This document shows, in pieces, positions 1 through 13,500 of a stretch of DNA of 64,000 nucleotides. The notes below the pieces were generated by a model that did no database searches, was not told where the DNA came from, and saw nothing but the letters and a program-made list of their open reading frames with translations. The position numbers and the translations under genes were made by a program. Position 1 is the stretch's first letter, and each line of letters starts with the position of its first letter. Origin of the DNA: Marchantia polymorpha subsp. ruderalis (lineage: Eukaryota > Streptophyta > Marchantiopsida > Marchantiales > Marchantiaceae); contig AP031358.1 of the NCBI GenBank assembly GCA_037833965.1, forward strand, positions 2,736,001 through 2,800,000, written 5' to 3'.

Positions 1-393
1 AGAATAAAATTTTCCATACATTTTTTTATTCATATGTAAATATGAATCAAAAAATATAATGAAAAATAAAAGAAAGTTGTTTTTATTTATTCAATTTTAT
101 ACATGAATAATCTATTAATAAAAAAATATCTTACATGAAAAGATGCAAAAATGAATCAAGATTTTTATCCAAGATATTGAATTCAAATAAAACTAAAAGA
201 AAATTTCATATGACTATGTAAATTATTTTAATTTAAAGAAAAAAATACTATGATAAAATCAAGACAAAAGAAGTTTATATATGGTTTTCAAGTTTGATAA
301 ATAAATGTTTGAGTAGTTTGAATATTTTAGTTATCTTATATCAAACTTTACATAGGTCAATATTCAATTCAAGTTATTGAAAAAAAATTTACT

Positions 394-560
394 ATGTTGT
401 CAATCTACTTTGACAAGGAATTAGATTGCTTCATGTATTTGATGACGTGCATCAAAACTGTTGTTGTTTTAAATATGAGTGTTCTAGTAATTGTCAAATT
501 TGACAAAGGTGCATTAGGAAGTCATGATATGGATTCTAAAAAATACTCCAAGAATACTAA
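394..560 (+). mobile_element. Fragment of Ty1-copia pol (end of reverse transcriptase)
   Basis: A short plus-strand frame encodes a stretch like the conserved copia segment LMYLM-C-TRPDIAYA that lies between reverse transcriptase and RNase H. The same motif, in better company, occurs on the minus strand near 24.4-24.5 kb. Only about 50 residues can be matched and the rest of the element is not recognisable here. This is a broken fossil; age is unknown but it is clearly old. It lies just upstream of a dispersed repeat copy in the same orientation. Confidence 0.42.
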
Positions 561-669
561 AAATTATGATTCATAATTTAATAGTTTATTCAAAAATTAA
601 AAAGTTTCTTTAGCATACATTGATGTTTACTATATACTAAATATGCACAAAAAAATATGTCAAAGTGTA

Positions 670-1110
670 ACATCAAGATTCAAGAATATAATTCACTTGA
701 ACATGAAACACAACTATGAAGATTAGAGTTGTTTATACTACCTAGAATGTTTATATATTTCCAAATATATATCTTATTAACAAGTACAAGGATATATGAT
801 TTCAGCTCTATCATTCATTTTACTCCTAGTAAATTGATGACATGATGAGTAACTTTAACAAATATACACATTACCAACGTGTAGATCTCAACGAATACAC
901 TAATTAATAAATTAAATCCTTATCTAACAAGTACATGTATTGTTGCTTTGTTACTATCAACTAATACACTTACACTTTATCTACTAAGCTCGAAGATTGC
1001 CGACGTAAGAATTATAAATAGTCCATGATGATGTAATTATATCTACTTCTTGAATAATATCTTCTTTAATTTTTATTCACTGAAGATGATTACAATAACT
1101 AGACGTGTGT
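670..1110 (+). repeat. Dispersed repeat, copy 1 (LTR- or TRIM-like)
   Basis: This segment aligns by eye with 27,930-28,340 on the same strand and with the reverse complement of 25,092-25,435. Shared landmarks, in order, are ATCATTCATTT-ACTC-TAGT, AA-TTGATGACATGA, a TTTAACAA block, and a repeated CAACGTG/GACGTG-type word. The family could be a solo LTR or a small non-autonomous LTR element, because the copy at 25 kb sits between matching 5-bp flanks. No protein is encoded. Confidence 0.5.
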
Positions 1111-3000
1111 TCACAATTAAAAATTTTTAGGATTTGGTTATCTTGTTCTTAAATTAATGAAATCATTAGTAAAAAATCTATCTTGCAAAACTGCATCGCT
1201 CAATAATTTAATATGTAATAACAACAAAGACAGAAAAAAACTAATTGATTGAATAAATATATTGCTCAGATGATAAAAAAATCAGATATTAGTTTATGAA
1301 AAATGAATTGAAAGATGAAATAGTTTCAATCTAACTGAACTATTTTGATGCTAAAACTTTGAAAAATTAAACAAACACTATATTATCATGCAAGTATAAA
1401 TGTATTTGAAATCAAATTGTGGAATTTTGCACGTTTTCAAATGTTTAAAAAGTTTTGAATATACATATATATGCCGTTTTTTTTATCATCTTATGCCAAT
1501 GGTGCACAAACCTGTAAAATTTATAATTGCATCTCATTTGAGTGATTTCAATCATTTGGCAGATGATTCTTGTGATTGAGTGATGGATGACTCAATAGGT
1601 CACAAGAAAGGATCTCACTCAAATCACTTTGACAAGCTTTTCAATGATTCCAAGTTTAAGGTTGATAGGGCGGAATGCAAGCATAGCAAAGCTCAATCTC
1701 TAAGATTCTGTTGTATAAGATTTAGTCTCGCAAATTATGACCACTATATGCGTTCCATTGGTGCTATAGAATGCTTAGAGATGGTCTTCAAATAAAAATT
1801 ATTTATCCTTTTTATTTAAAACCTTGGCATAATATTCAAAATAAAAATACTTGCTTCACTCGCCTCATCGAGTATGATATCTAGAAACAATGACATTAAT
1901 ACAGCTTCACCACCACCATATTTCACATGACTAAAATATGACGTCTTAAATAAACATTTTCTTTATTTAAGACTTTTCAGATATGTCAGTATATTTGTTT
2001 AATAGAACACGCATATATATGCAAGTTTTGTATGAAAACCACATATAGTAAATAATATTTTTATCTATATATATGATTTTACTTTATCATATTTTGGTTC
2101 CGATGTATTTATAGTTCACATATAAACATACTTTTTTAAAGATTTATTTTATTGAGATAGAACTTGTGCTTCATAAATATAAATTGTAGTAACACATCAT
2201 TCTAATAAGAAATCTAACTAATTCAACTTCTTTGTTTTTCCTAGCAAAAAGTCAAATCATCTAACATATGATAATACCAAGTTCTCTCTCTGGACTTATG
2301 AAGCAAAGAGAGTGATAATGTGTCTGAACGTCATTTGAAACTGATGTTCATTTTCAGCTGCTCATATAAAATGACGGACAGCCCTAGAATTTTCTAAAAC
2401 TAATCTGTTTAAATTCAAAATAAAATTCATTCAGGATGAAAATCAAATGATGTTGAATATTATTTATTGGATTCTTGTGAAGATTGAATATATTAATTTG
2501 TGTGTTAGTTGGGATTGTACGTCAACAATCGATGTATTCGTAATGATGCCATCATAACTACTCAAAACAAATAAATGTATGAGATTGATGAGATCTTCTC
2601 TGCTATATATTATACTTGAAGAATAATTTATATTGAAAAAATATCTAAAAATTTCTGAGTTTTTTGGTTATATGAGTAAACTACTACCATTGGATACTAT
2701 TTAAACTAGTCTTATACTGCCAAAATATACGTGGAGCCATGCATAAAGCTTGGGGCAAAAAGAAAACGTTTCATAACAAGTAAGGATTCCTACGGTTGAA
2801 ACTCCACGAGGTCTATTGTACAATCATCTTTCATGGAGTGATGTAAAAAAGGTAAAGCAAAAATAGTATCCAACATATAACCAGAGCTGTAACCTTGCTA
2901 TAGTTTGTTTCAAGTTCTCACACAGACGTAATCGAGCCGAATCAAAACTATTATATTACTCATTTTGACTCCGAACATGTGCGGCCATGAAAATCTCTCG

Positions 3001-6000
3001 AGTCTAAGGAACACCTCCTAGTGTCCTTGTGCACTCCTCTAGTTGAATCGTTGATGTGCATACCTCGTTGATTTTCGTCAACGACTTATCTCTGGAGCCT
3101 GTAATAAAATCATTTCTTTCTCTCCATCTCTCTTGGTATGTGATGATCTGACATGGAAATTGCTTTGAGGCAAATTGCACCTTTAGCGGTTTGTAGGAGA
3201 GCCGGGTGGAGTCAGCGTCCGTTCTTCATCTGAAGTGTTGCTCACGTAACTGTGATCGGATCAAAGACGCGCATGTTAGCAGTATTGGGACTCCAATTCT
3301 CGTTCAGTTTTTAATGGATCCGGTTCCTCGCTGTACTCTCCCCTTTTGTTGGATCCGTTGTATCTTTGTGTCGCAGGATGTGGCGGAGTTGGCTGTTTCC
3401 CAGAACAGGTAACGAAATTCTTGTATTTGCCCCATGTAAATTCTGCTCACCGGCGAATTCCTGCGCGAAGGCTCTTGCACTTTCCACATGTGAAAAGTGC
3501 AAGTGCATCGAGGCAGCTCCGGAAGCATGCAGGAGTCCGCCTCAAATGGGGGCGAAAAGCAAAATCAGTGGCAGTTGTCGTCCACACAGTTGTTTGTTAC
3601 GCTAAGGGGCTGCGATTGGATGGCACTCGGGGAGTACGTAAACGTGTTCCATCTGCATGACGTCAGGCGGAGCTGTTCCATCAGCGCTTTCGTCGTGATC
3701 TAGCACATGCAGCAGAACAGCGCTCCGAATGGAAGAGGCCGGAGCCCGAATGGCAAGAGCCTCGAACGAGGCCCCGGTGAATGTTTTGTAAAGACCGCCT
3801 ACAGGGACGGCATGACCTCGTCAATCTGCGGCACACCTTGCAGATGGACGGCAGGGAGAGTCTTTGAGTGGATGAGAATTACAAACATCCCATCATTAGC
3901 TCGAAAGAGATTTGACCTGTACTGTAGACAGTGTGCTCTCAGTACACTGCTGTACATCATTGTCTTCCTGTTTTTCATTTTCCTTTCCCCAGACAGACAG
4001 AGTCATGCTTTATAGGTTTCCCAAAATAAGTCTCTGCGCTCTGGAGTCTTCTGGGTACATCGGTATATATCTTTACTCTGAGATGACTCTTCCCCACACT
4101 GAAAGTGCCTGCAGGCATCGACGGTGGCGGTTGGTGCGTCCGGAGAGTTTCGAGTGTGAGGATGCATGTGCGGTGGTATGATGCCAAAGTCCGACTCTCT
4201 AGAGAATGTTCACTCTGCAAATGGCTTCGGTACAGCCCATCATACTTTATGATTTGGCTGGACGGTACCAGCTAGCAATATTTGATAATGTTTTCCCATG
4301 TTTTTATTATTATTTGTTGGGTGCCATCATTGCTTCCCTTCCCGGTGGACAACACTACCATCACAATTCTTCCGTTTCATCCAGGTACGGCTTGCTGAGG
4401 TCTTCCCATCCTTTGGGCCATATATTTCTTACTTCCATTCACGAGTCTGAAAAGCTCCTCCAAACATCCCTGCTCGAGCGCTTTCTCGTACAGTACAAAC
4501 TCCAGATCTGCTCACACGTAAGTGCTTGCAGTGCTTCTTAATGACACCGGCAAGGGGACTGTACCTTCATCTGCCTTTTATATCGACTTGCAAGAGAACG
4601 CAGTCCATTGGAGATACCACGCGCACGGACTGAGTTCTGTCATTCTGTTGTTGATTCAAATGCAAATCGAATCACACACAGTCGATTGATGTGCACGAAC
4701 TTGGTTCCAACCCTGCACTTTCTTCTCCCATCTCGCCATCGGTTTCCGGTCCACGCATCAAAATATCTACCGAATGGACAAACATGGTTTTGTTTTTTGT
4801 TTTTTTTTTACCAACTAGGCCTGGATCGTCTACAGGATGACAATTAAATGATCAGCCTTCTGTAGGCTCCACACGCGCCTCTATTCGGATTTCACCTCGC
4901 CTCGTGTTTCACAAACCAGGTCTCCGCCAAGAACTACTCTGGTCAACTGAGCAATTGTGCAAATTTCAACATGGCTTCTCCTAACTCCTCGGAAATGCAC
5001 CTGTCCGTCATCCGGTGCCAGCTCTGAAGGTTCTCCGTTCTGCTCTTGGCAGGGATGGTCAGAAATGACGCTGTGATAAGGAGTAACTTTCAAACGACAA
5101 ACCATTTCCAGTGTAGTTTATTGAAATGCACCACTCTGAAAGGCACTCTCGTCGTTTTGCACTTCGTCGTGTGTTCTTTCGAACCAATCAAGCCGGCTCG
5201 AAAATGCCTCTGTATTCCTACTTTCTACCATCTGTTCACACGTTTCAGGGAACTTGGTAGCTGGAAAAGCCAACCACAAAACATCGTTCTGTCCATGGGA
5301 CACCGATGCTCTCTCCGTCCTGCGAACTTGCAAATGTATTTTATACTGAAACTATCTGCCGTTCTTGCTTTCCCTCTGAAATGCTTTTAAGGTCATCACA
5401 CATGTTCATAAGCGTTTGAAGGTGTCGAATGCTGTAAATAGTTTTTTGCATTAGATTGTCTAGCTTCAGTCCTTGACCCAGTCAACATTCGGGTAGACAA
5501 CTCATAGTAAGCAATGCGCTTGAGGGATTCAGTTGCCGCCTTTCAGGTCACGGAAACCACACTCAGGCTACGAATACTTGTTGGGGTACTTTCACTTTAT
5601 CTGCTTATTATACTCTAAGGAGGGCTTCCCAACTCTGATTGTTACCTGTGGATGCGGAATCTAATCATCAGATTAAGCTTGGAAGTTTTACACTTGCAGG
5701 AAACCGTATGTTCAGTCATTTCATATCCTCGTACTTCCAAGAAGATTCTGGCCGACAACGTACTTGCTCATTAGTGAGATTCATGGTCGTGCTGCGTTCG
5801 AAGTGTCTTCGAAGTCAATGCCGTTGCGTAACGTAAGAATTTTTCAAGATGCTCTTGTTGCAGTCTGATATACAAGTGTAAAGGACTATGATACACGCAC
5901 TAGCTTCGTGACTACAGTGAAGCTTTTACGTTCATTGGAAAGAGTTACATCTTGTCTACTTCTTTACGTTTGTAAGACAGTTTACCGCGCATTTTTATCA

Positions 6001-9000
6001 TTCGTTGCCTTCCCCTTACGAGCCACAGGTCTCAATTCACATGAGCTATCTTCCGGCTTAGTGTAGGAATCTGGTGTAAAACAGTACACTACTTACGAGA
6101 AAATCAACGTAAGCAGACGATGTTTTACTCAAAAGTGATGTGAACAATTGACGGTGTAGGAAGACTGCTCAGAGCCTATAAGACGGTAAAGAGCGCAGAT
6201 CAATCCTCACCACTGCCATCTCGTGCTGGTATTATATAATCGCCTTGATTACACAGCCTTCGATTTCACCGCAGTTTTACGGGGTCAGGAGTGGGGTAAG
6301 AAACAAGATACATCATATTTCAGGTATAATGGTTGAACAGTACGACCTTCCTTTGCTTTTGTTCGAACCTAAGGGGAGAATCTGAGAGATTGTCGAGACC
6401 AAGTAGCAATTCACTGTGTCAGTGTAGGGATGGCATACATTCTCTGAATGCCCAATCGGGAACAGGGTGTACAAGATTGACTTCGAAGGTTACACAGACG
6501 TTGACAGCTGGTGTGTGGAAGTGTGCCATGTACACAATAGTGGTGGAAAGAAGAATATATCTATATCGCTCAATAGAGGACATGGTCAAAGCCTGTGCAT
6601 ACAACGCGAGGGAATCAAGATATTATACAATTTACTCTTTCGCTTGAAATAGAGCGAGGTTATCTACAATGTCGGCACTTAGCCAATGGCGAACTTCGCT
6701 GTATGTTCTAAACATTTCAGAAATCTGTGAGGCTTAATCCTCAAACATCGAAGCCACACCAGACTTTGACGAGGAAACTACACTATCTTTACTTCCTCCG
6801 TTCATATTCCGATGACGGACTCTACAGTAGACATTGGAATCATCTATCCAGACTGCGACGTAAACATTCAATCAGGCCAAATCTCAGTTCAGTGTAAGAA
6901 GACACCAATATTCAAGATATCCAGTGTTCAGGGGAGCAGTCGAGCTTCATGTTCGAAAGGCTTCCTCACATAAAATGATAAAAAAAGACTACGAATATGC
7001 GTTTCTGTCCAATATTTGACAGGAGTGTAAAAGTCACAACCAAGTAGGATGACACACCTCCGCTGCCGAAATTCTGCAAACCATTCGAATGTGAACCGAG
7101 CTGATGTCTCGATATCAAAAACTGTAGACGTTGTTTCTGGATTTCAGATCTCATTTTCAATTTACAACCACAGTCAACGACAAATTAGGTGTTCTAGAGT
7201 TTCATTTCATGAATACTGTATTTCATGCTATCTCAGATAGATCCCAGCTGCAAAACTTGAGGGTATTTACGGGACTTCTGTAAGAGTTGAGGGAAAAATA
7301 AGAGCACACCTCATCGATGAGGCCTATCCTTCCTACGACACTCATTGCCTCTCGAAACCGATTGTGTCCATGTGAGGAACAAGGGTAGTTTGGGGCGGAG
7401 TCTCGAGTTTGTCTTATGATAAAGAGACAGCTTCTATGGAAGAGGAAATGCGCAGCTCATGGAATCACCACTGTTCCCATCACTGATTACTCCGTCGCTA
7501 AGGGCAGTAACCATCGGCGACCATGATAACAGTAAAACCTGCATCGGATGTAACATCAACGCTCTTTACAAAAGCAACAGAAGTACCCAGACGTTCGAAG
7601 GGCTTCTCCTCAAAAATCCATTCCCGTGAAACAAGTCATAACTCTCTTCGACCGCAGATGAGACAATCCTGAAATCTGGTAGAGACAACGAGACTCTGAT
7701 GACATCCTAGTTGCAGTCGAGTAATCTGCTTACAGTGAAAGAAACGAAAAGTCATTTATAATAAGTGGAGGTATATGACCACGCTAAATGACTCTTCGTT
7801 TCCTTGAACGTAAGCAGAATAGTCGACTACAACAAGTAGATGCAAATGTGATATCGTCGCAGTGTAGTCCGCTGGCATGTGTGTCTAACTCCTACCGCAC
7901 CAAAACCTGGGATCCCTACATTCGGAAGCATGAACAACAGTTCAGACGGGATTTTGAAACCCTCGGTGATGATGAACTCATTGACTGCCAACAGATCAGA
8001 ACTCATACAGGCTACTGTGGAAAAACTAGATTGATGAAAGTCGTCGAGTACTTAACTGATACAGTTCCTCAGATCTCTTGGAGATATATGAGTTTGGATC
8101 TCACGAGAGAATTCGTTCCGGCTTGACGACATCCAATCAAAACGACTAAATGAAAAAGATAACAATATTACTAGTAACGCTCATGACTACTCGACCATTG
8201 AACGCACCAGGATATTTTGGTTTAGTAAGTTGGTCGAAGATTAAACCCAACACACCCAAACAGACGCAAGACCGTGAGGACACAGGAATCTGTAAACTCC
8301 AGCGGAAGACAAACCACGAGATTTAGCTCGCTTACAGACCTACGGTGGGTTCACTGACGCTTGTTTCCCCCGGCGTTATCCTGAACAATTATCATAAAAG
8401 GTCTTTTCTAGACACGAAAACTACAACAATATCCGAACCTAGCAGTGCGCCCGCAGGAATTAAAAAAAAATCAGACTACGGAGGCCTCAAGGCTACATCG
8501 TCTTTGAATGGTAGCGAAATCCACATGCTGTTGTGAGAGGAGAAAGCTGGACCAAGACCAGACCCAAACCTATACATCAATGAACGAAAAGAGTTTCAGA
8601 TCTCAACACGAACACAGGGATCACTGACACCCATCACAGTAGTCCTGACGGCTTAAATACTTTCTAAGGTTGGAAGCTAAATGCTCATCAAATTCAGCTA
8701 TTCTGGGGACTTCAGAAATTCTTCCTGCACAAGAAATCAAGCCTATGGACGGCACGTTGGTAACTCGACAACGAGAACACGCGATCCATGGGTCCTATGT
8801 CGTCTTTGAAACCCTTGTCACAGATGCACGTTCATACAATCCATCAGAAGGGTTTTCAGGTTACCAGGCTGAGGCTTTGACTAAGAGAACTGCCGTGTCA
8901 TGTCAGCATTTGTGGCTTCAGTAGATTCGATGGCTGAGAAGCAAGGTTAAATTTGATGAAAGATCAGGACAGATCTACCGCGCTATGTTCCACAGCTGAC

Positions 9001-9839
9001 TAGACACTGCCGAACCCTTGCCCCTACCCCAGGCAGGAAGATGCTGAACCGCGAGAGAGATTATTATCAGAAAGTCTAAATAACTGCTGGAATGTGCGCA
9101 TGCGATTGTCGGTTGCCAACGCTGACTACACACCTGAAAATGCAGTAACAGATAAAAAGAATTGCCCTCGTCAAACCCCGACATCGAATCTACAAATTAT
9201 CAACCGGAATGGAAGTGGGCAAACAGTGAAATGATTCCTGAGAACATAAGATGATGCTGAAGGGTAGCACCGAAGTAATTCATGATGACTTCTACAACAA
9301 AGATGATCAGCTTTTCACGGGAATCACAGAGATTTCGCCTCATCCTCGAGCGAGCACCATGACGGACGATCATGGGCAAGGATGTCATGGTGTCAACATT
9401 GGTATCAGAATGCGAGGGTAACAGGCGATATCCACAGCAGGAAACTTCGGGAGGACGACATCTCCAGAACTGGACTGCAAGATCAGAAGGTCGAAGTCGA
9501 TCTTAGGGACTCGTGCGCACAGAGTTCAGAACAAGAGAGAACCTCAGGGTTCTTCGCAGTGTCAGAAGTGGCGTGTCAGATCTATCACCCAACGTAGCGA
9601 AGTTGGAGTGCACTTATTGGAGAGAAGGAGCTGGGCTCGCACTATTCCCCACAGGCCTTTCGGAGCAATGACACCTCAAGTGTACAGGAAAAGTCTAAGG
9701 TCGGTAGCCCTCTCTATCATCCCCACCCTTCTTTCTCTCTCTAACGCCGAAGGCACAGGCGAACAGGCAGGATTTGCAGCACAGACATCCTGCGATATTT
9801 CCGTTCATGTTGGTGAATGTACTGAATGAGGACTCCTAA
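3001..9839. other. Moderate-GC intergenic stretch, no gene recognised
   Basis: Composition here is balanced, unlike the first 3 kb. Open frames exist (for example about 104 codons at 3346-3660, 111 at 4206-4541 and 112 at 7788-8126). None carries a domain, signal or repeat pattern I recognise, and their lengths are near what chance gives. A good donor-like sequence (CAG|GTAACG) occurs near 3410, but I cannot tie it to an exon. I see nothing supportable in this stretch. Confidence 0.5.
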
Positions 9840-10560
9840 CAGCGGGCGGGCGGGGCGGAGTAGCCCACACACTGTAGAACGAGCGAACATCGACAAATTG
9901 CAACAGTGCGAGAGTAGATCATGCTGTCAGGGGTGTTCGTGTTCGCGGGTATGTTCTATGGTTAGCGGACGCACTTCTCGATGACCTCTGAGATCAAGGG
10001 TTGACTAATGTTTGTGGACCTAGAAAAGCCACACACAGCCTGAGCCGATCGTTACCAGCGTCATGGACCTCGGATCCCTACGGTAGTGTCGGGGTCGAGC
10101 ACAGATTGATGGGTTAGATACACAAAGAAAGAAAGAGAAAGAAGGAGAAAGAAAGAGGGAGAGGGAGTGGACTCACTCACCGAGCTGCCGCTGCTGCTGT
10201 CGCGGTCAGCCACTGCTGCTGATGATAAATACGAAAATATTCCCTTGCTTGTGAGGAGAGTAGCACGGACTGATGTCCATCGTTGGGACACGAGAAATCT
10301 GAATCGAGGCGAGAGAATCTAGCGATGCGAACACGGCGATTCGTGTCAATTCCGCTTCTGAGGTAAGGTTCAGCTCAGCGGTTCGGCCAGCAGGGTCCAG
10401 GGCTCCAGGTCGAGGCGGACTTGGCTGGCTGGCTGGCTTGGCAGCCTGCCTGCCTGCGTGCTTGCTGCTCACCCAAAGCCCTGCTCACCGCGACGTCACG
10501 ATCGGAGTTAACTACCTCCGGGTTCTCGAAGCCGATCATGTACAAGCGGCAGCTACAGGG
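9840..10560. other. GC-rich island with microsatellites and splice-donor-like sites
   Basis: This is the most GC-rich stretch in the first 40 kb. It has a GGGCGGGCGGGG run near 9,843, a GA-rich purine tract at about 10,123-10,169, CTG/GCT triplet runs near 10,185-10,220 and a degenerate GGCT tetranucleotide run at 10,422-10,465. Donor-like words occur on both strands (CTGAG|GTAAGG near 10,363 on plus; CTCG|GTGAGT near 10,180 on minus). It resembles the 5-prime end or promoter of a plant gene, alive or decayed, but no open frame in it matches a known protein. Confidence 0.35.
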
Positions 10561-13500
10561 AGAAGCATAGTAGAGAATCAAATCAGTTGAAACACTCACC
10601 CTATCGGTCGGGAATGAAGACACTAGACATTGATTATTAGCGCCAGTACGGTGCACAGGTTCACTGCGAGGTTTCAAATGCGTTTACGTCACTGCCTGAC
10701 ATATATGGCAGAACTAGATTGGTGGACAGACGAACATGTTTGGCCAGATATACACAGCAAGGGGCAGGGCCCACCCGGAGGAGTACTATGCATCTATCGA
10801 TGACGTCTGCAGGTCTTGTTGGGAGGAGATCTGGGGGTGACAAGGCCCTTAATTATTCGAAATTTCAGAGATAATTCAGGGATTCCGGAGGCTCTCAATG
10901 GCCCAAAACACATTCAGCACGACATCAAAAGACGGAAATATAATACAGTTCACCTAAGAATGTCCAGAGCGTGCTGTTCGTTTTTCTCCGACTTCCAACT
11001 GCATCTCAGAGTCAAACGCTCATGGCCACAGGGTCGACGGTGTGTGGGGCCCATGCAAGTCGCAGAACTTTTCATGGCCATTTTCAAACGTTGTTTGTTG
11101 TCCACTTGAAGACTGGAACATGACACAATCCCTTGAACACAAACTTGTCATTACTCCGAGATATTATGCTGCATTTATTGCTGACAGCACAGTATAAAAT
11201 TGACACTCTGGAGATGAAAGAGCTTGGATCAGTCGGAACCACTAAAAGTTTGAGCTTCGCTTGGATAAGGATTCAGCGGAAGATTCTGTCTATTAAGACT
11301 CAGATCTTCACACTTACTTCACTGTACACTCTATACTATATCGGTCCTGCATGCTGTCATGTTTTCGAATTGAGTGAGAGGATCGGCGTGAGGGAAGGTC
11401 GTGCACCTTTTCATTGACTTCTGACTGACTATCGTCTATATTTTTTCCCTTCTCCAGGCCGCCGCATCTCAAATTCTGTACCAGGCAGCCTCCATCTCCA
11501 CGCCTTTTCACATGGGGCCGGCAGTTTTTACATTCTCCACACTCCGCAGTTCTCGCCCTCCCTCTCTGATATAATTGCTTCCTCTGAAGAAACGCTTCGT
11601 TGAGCAGCGATCTATCAATTCCTTCCTTCTTTTACTCCTTCTCCTTGCTTGAGCGAAGGCACTGCACTAGATAAATCTTTTGCACTCTTCCACAGACATC
11701 TTCGAACCACGAATACTCACCGCGTTGGAAGTAACAAGTGTCAACACCAATTCAGCACCCTCAATAATTCATAGCGTCCATATGCGGATTTTCAGCTCAG
11801 TGGACTGTTGTGTTGGAGCATAGCCGAAATTAACACGATGCAACGGGGGAGGACGCGCTCGTTGGCATCTTTTCTCCCCATACAAGGAACAGGTTGCTCA
11901 CTATGGATCACTTTCGTCTTCTTATTACCTGTACGTTGCTTTAGCAACAAATTTCAGTCTGGTAAGTGACTTGAAAGACCACTATCAAGCAGCTTCTCGA
12001 AAAACCTATTGTGGGAAAGAGTTCCTTATTATTCAAATTCTGATCGGCAACAATATTTCAGAATTCTCAGATATTTGTGGAGTACTACATGCTTAGCTAG
12101 GCGTAAATGAACACTAAGAGCTCTGTAAGACATCCATGTTACGGGGAGGGGAAAATAGTCTGAAAATTGTAAACCGTGGGTGCCATGACCTTCTTCCTAC
12201 GTGAACTTCTGATGATGCAAGCATCTAATTCTGGAATTCAAACGGACCTACAGACCACTGTTCCTTATTTCAGTTGTGTTGTGTGTGTTCGTAGCAGTAA
12301 TATTCCATGTTATGGGTCCGAAAGTCCATCTTCAGTTCTGCTCTTTCTAGCGGGTGCCTTTTTCTTTAAATATGGATGATGAGTTATCACTCATGTTTTG
12401 TTCTTCTTTGTCTTCTCCTATGTGCCTGCATTGTAACGACTGGAATCATAACTGCATGGGCAGGTGAGAAGGATAACCTACAGTGACAGTGTACATGACT
12501 TTCCGTTGAAGCAGACGGGCAATGCCTGCTTCTCTACTTTTTTTGACCGAAGAATTACTGACAAGAATTCATCTCGCTCTTAAGAATGGATCACCCTACC
12601 TCTGCCACACGTCACGCCCTAAATGTTACCCACTCCAGATGTTGATGATTTTTATGTATATAGAGCTTTAGTTGCCTAGTTTACTTCCCCGTGTGTTTGC
12701 GAATTTCCTACACATATCCTTCAGTCATGCAATTGCGAATTGATGAGTGGAGCACTAGGTCAAGTCATCTTCTACCATGCCTTTTAATTCTCATAGTTTC
12801 TCCGGAATATCCAATCGAGATTTTGTCTCGAATCAGGAAGGGAACGAAAATCCAACTGTATTTTCTGAAGCCATCAGAAGAGACTGGAAAGTCAGTACTC
12901 AAACGAGCGTGTACTCTCCAAACATTCAATTTCTTGGTTTTTGTATGCATATCAAATATCCGCTTCAAAAGTTGTGGGGCTGTGTGAGAATTCAAAGAGG
13001 ATGTGGAGCTAATTTTATAAAAAGAGGCAAAGACGCAGAAAGCGTCACTACAGTGCAGGGTGTACTGGTGTCATGTGTGGTCTGGCAGAGACGACGAAAG
13101 TGTCCGTCCTTTTCCCGACTTTGTTTCTGTGGAGTAATCTCTCCAGTCCACAAGTCATATTTAGAGACTTTTCATTGTCTTGTAGTATTTTCTGGAAGAA
13201 GTTTGATTGTCAATTTCAAAGAGCTATTATTACCGAATATTGTGAAAAATAATGCGTACGAGGTCGTGCATCATCTACGGTTCCATGTTTGATGGAGGCC
13301 TGCCATGAAGCGAAGGGACAATTACTTCAGAGATGCCAAAGAGCATTGGGGAGACAGTGGAAGAGCAGTTCAGTGATTATCCAGAATCTTCTTGAGTAGT
13401 TGATGTTTCCGTATTCACGACCGAAGGCACAATGAAACCACCGCCTAAACAAGGCATGGGAGGGAGGAGCAAGGCCTGATAGAAATCGTCAGAGTTTCGA

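Larger units (their letters stand above)
1..3000. other. AT-rich block without an intact gene
   Basis: This stretch is strongly AT-rich, with many A and T runs, and passes into sequence of moderate GC near 2.9-3.0 kb. Apart from a short copia-like scrap and one copy of a dispersed repeat, listed separately, I see no coding potential. A 71-codon frame at 1580-1795 resembles nothing I know. The block looks like old retroelement-rich intergenic DNA, similar in composition to 20.9-36 kb. Confidence 0.6.

Noticed and set aside
12777-13292. 171-codon plus frame
   Set aside because: No domain, signal or repeat is recognisable, and a frame of this length is not far from chance for a 64-kb window read in six frames.
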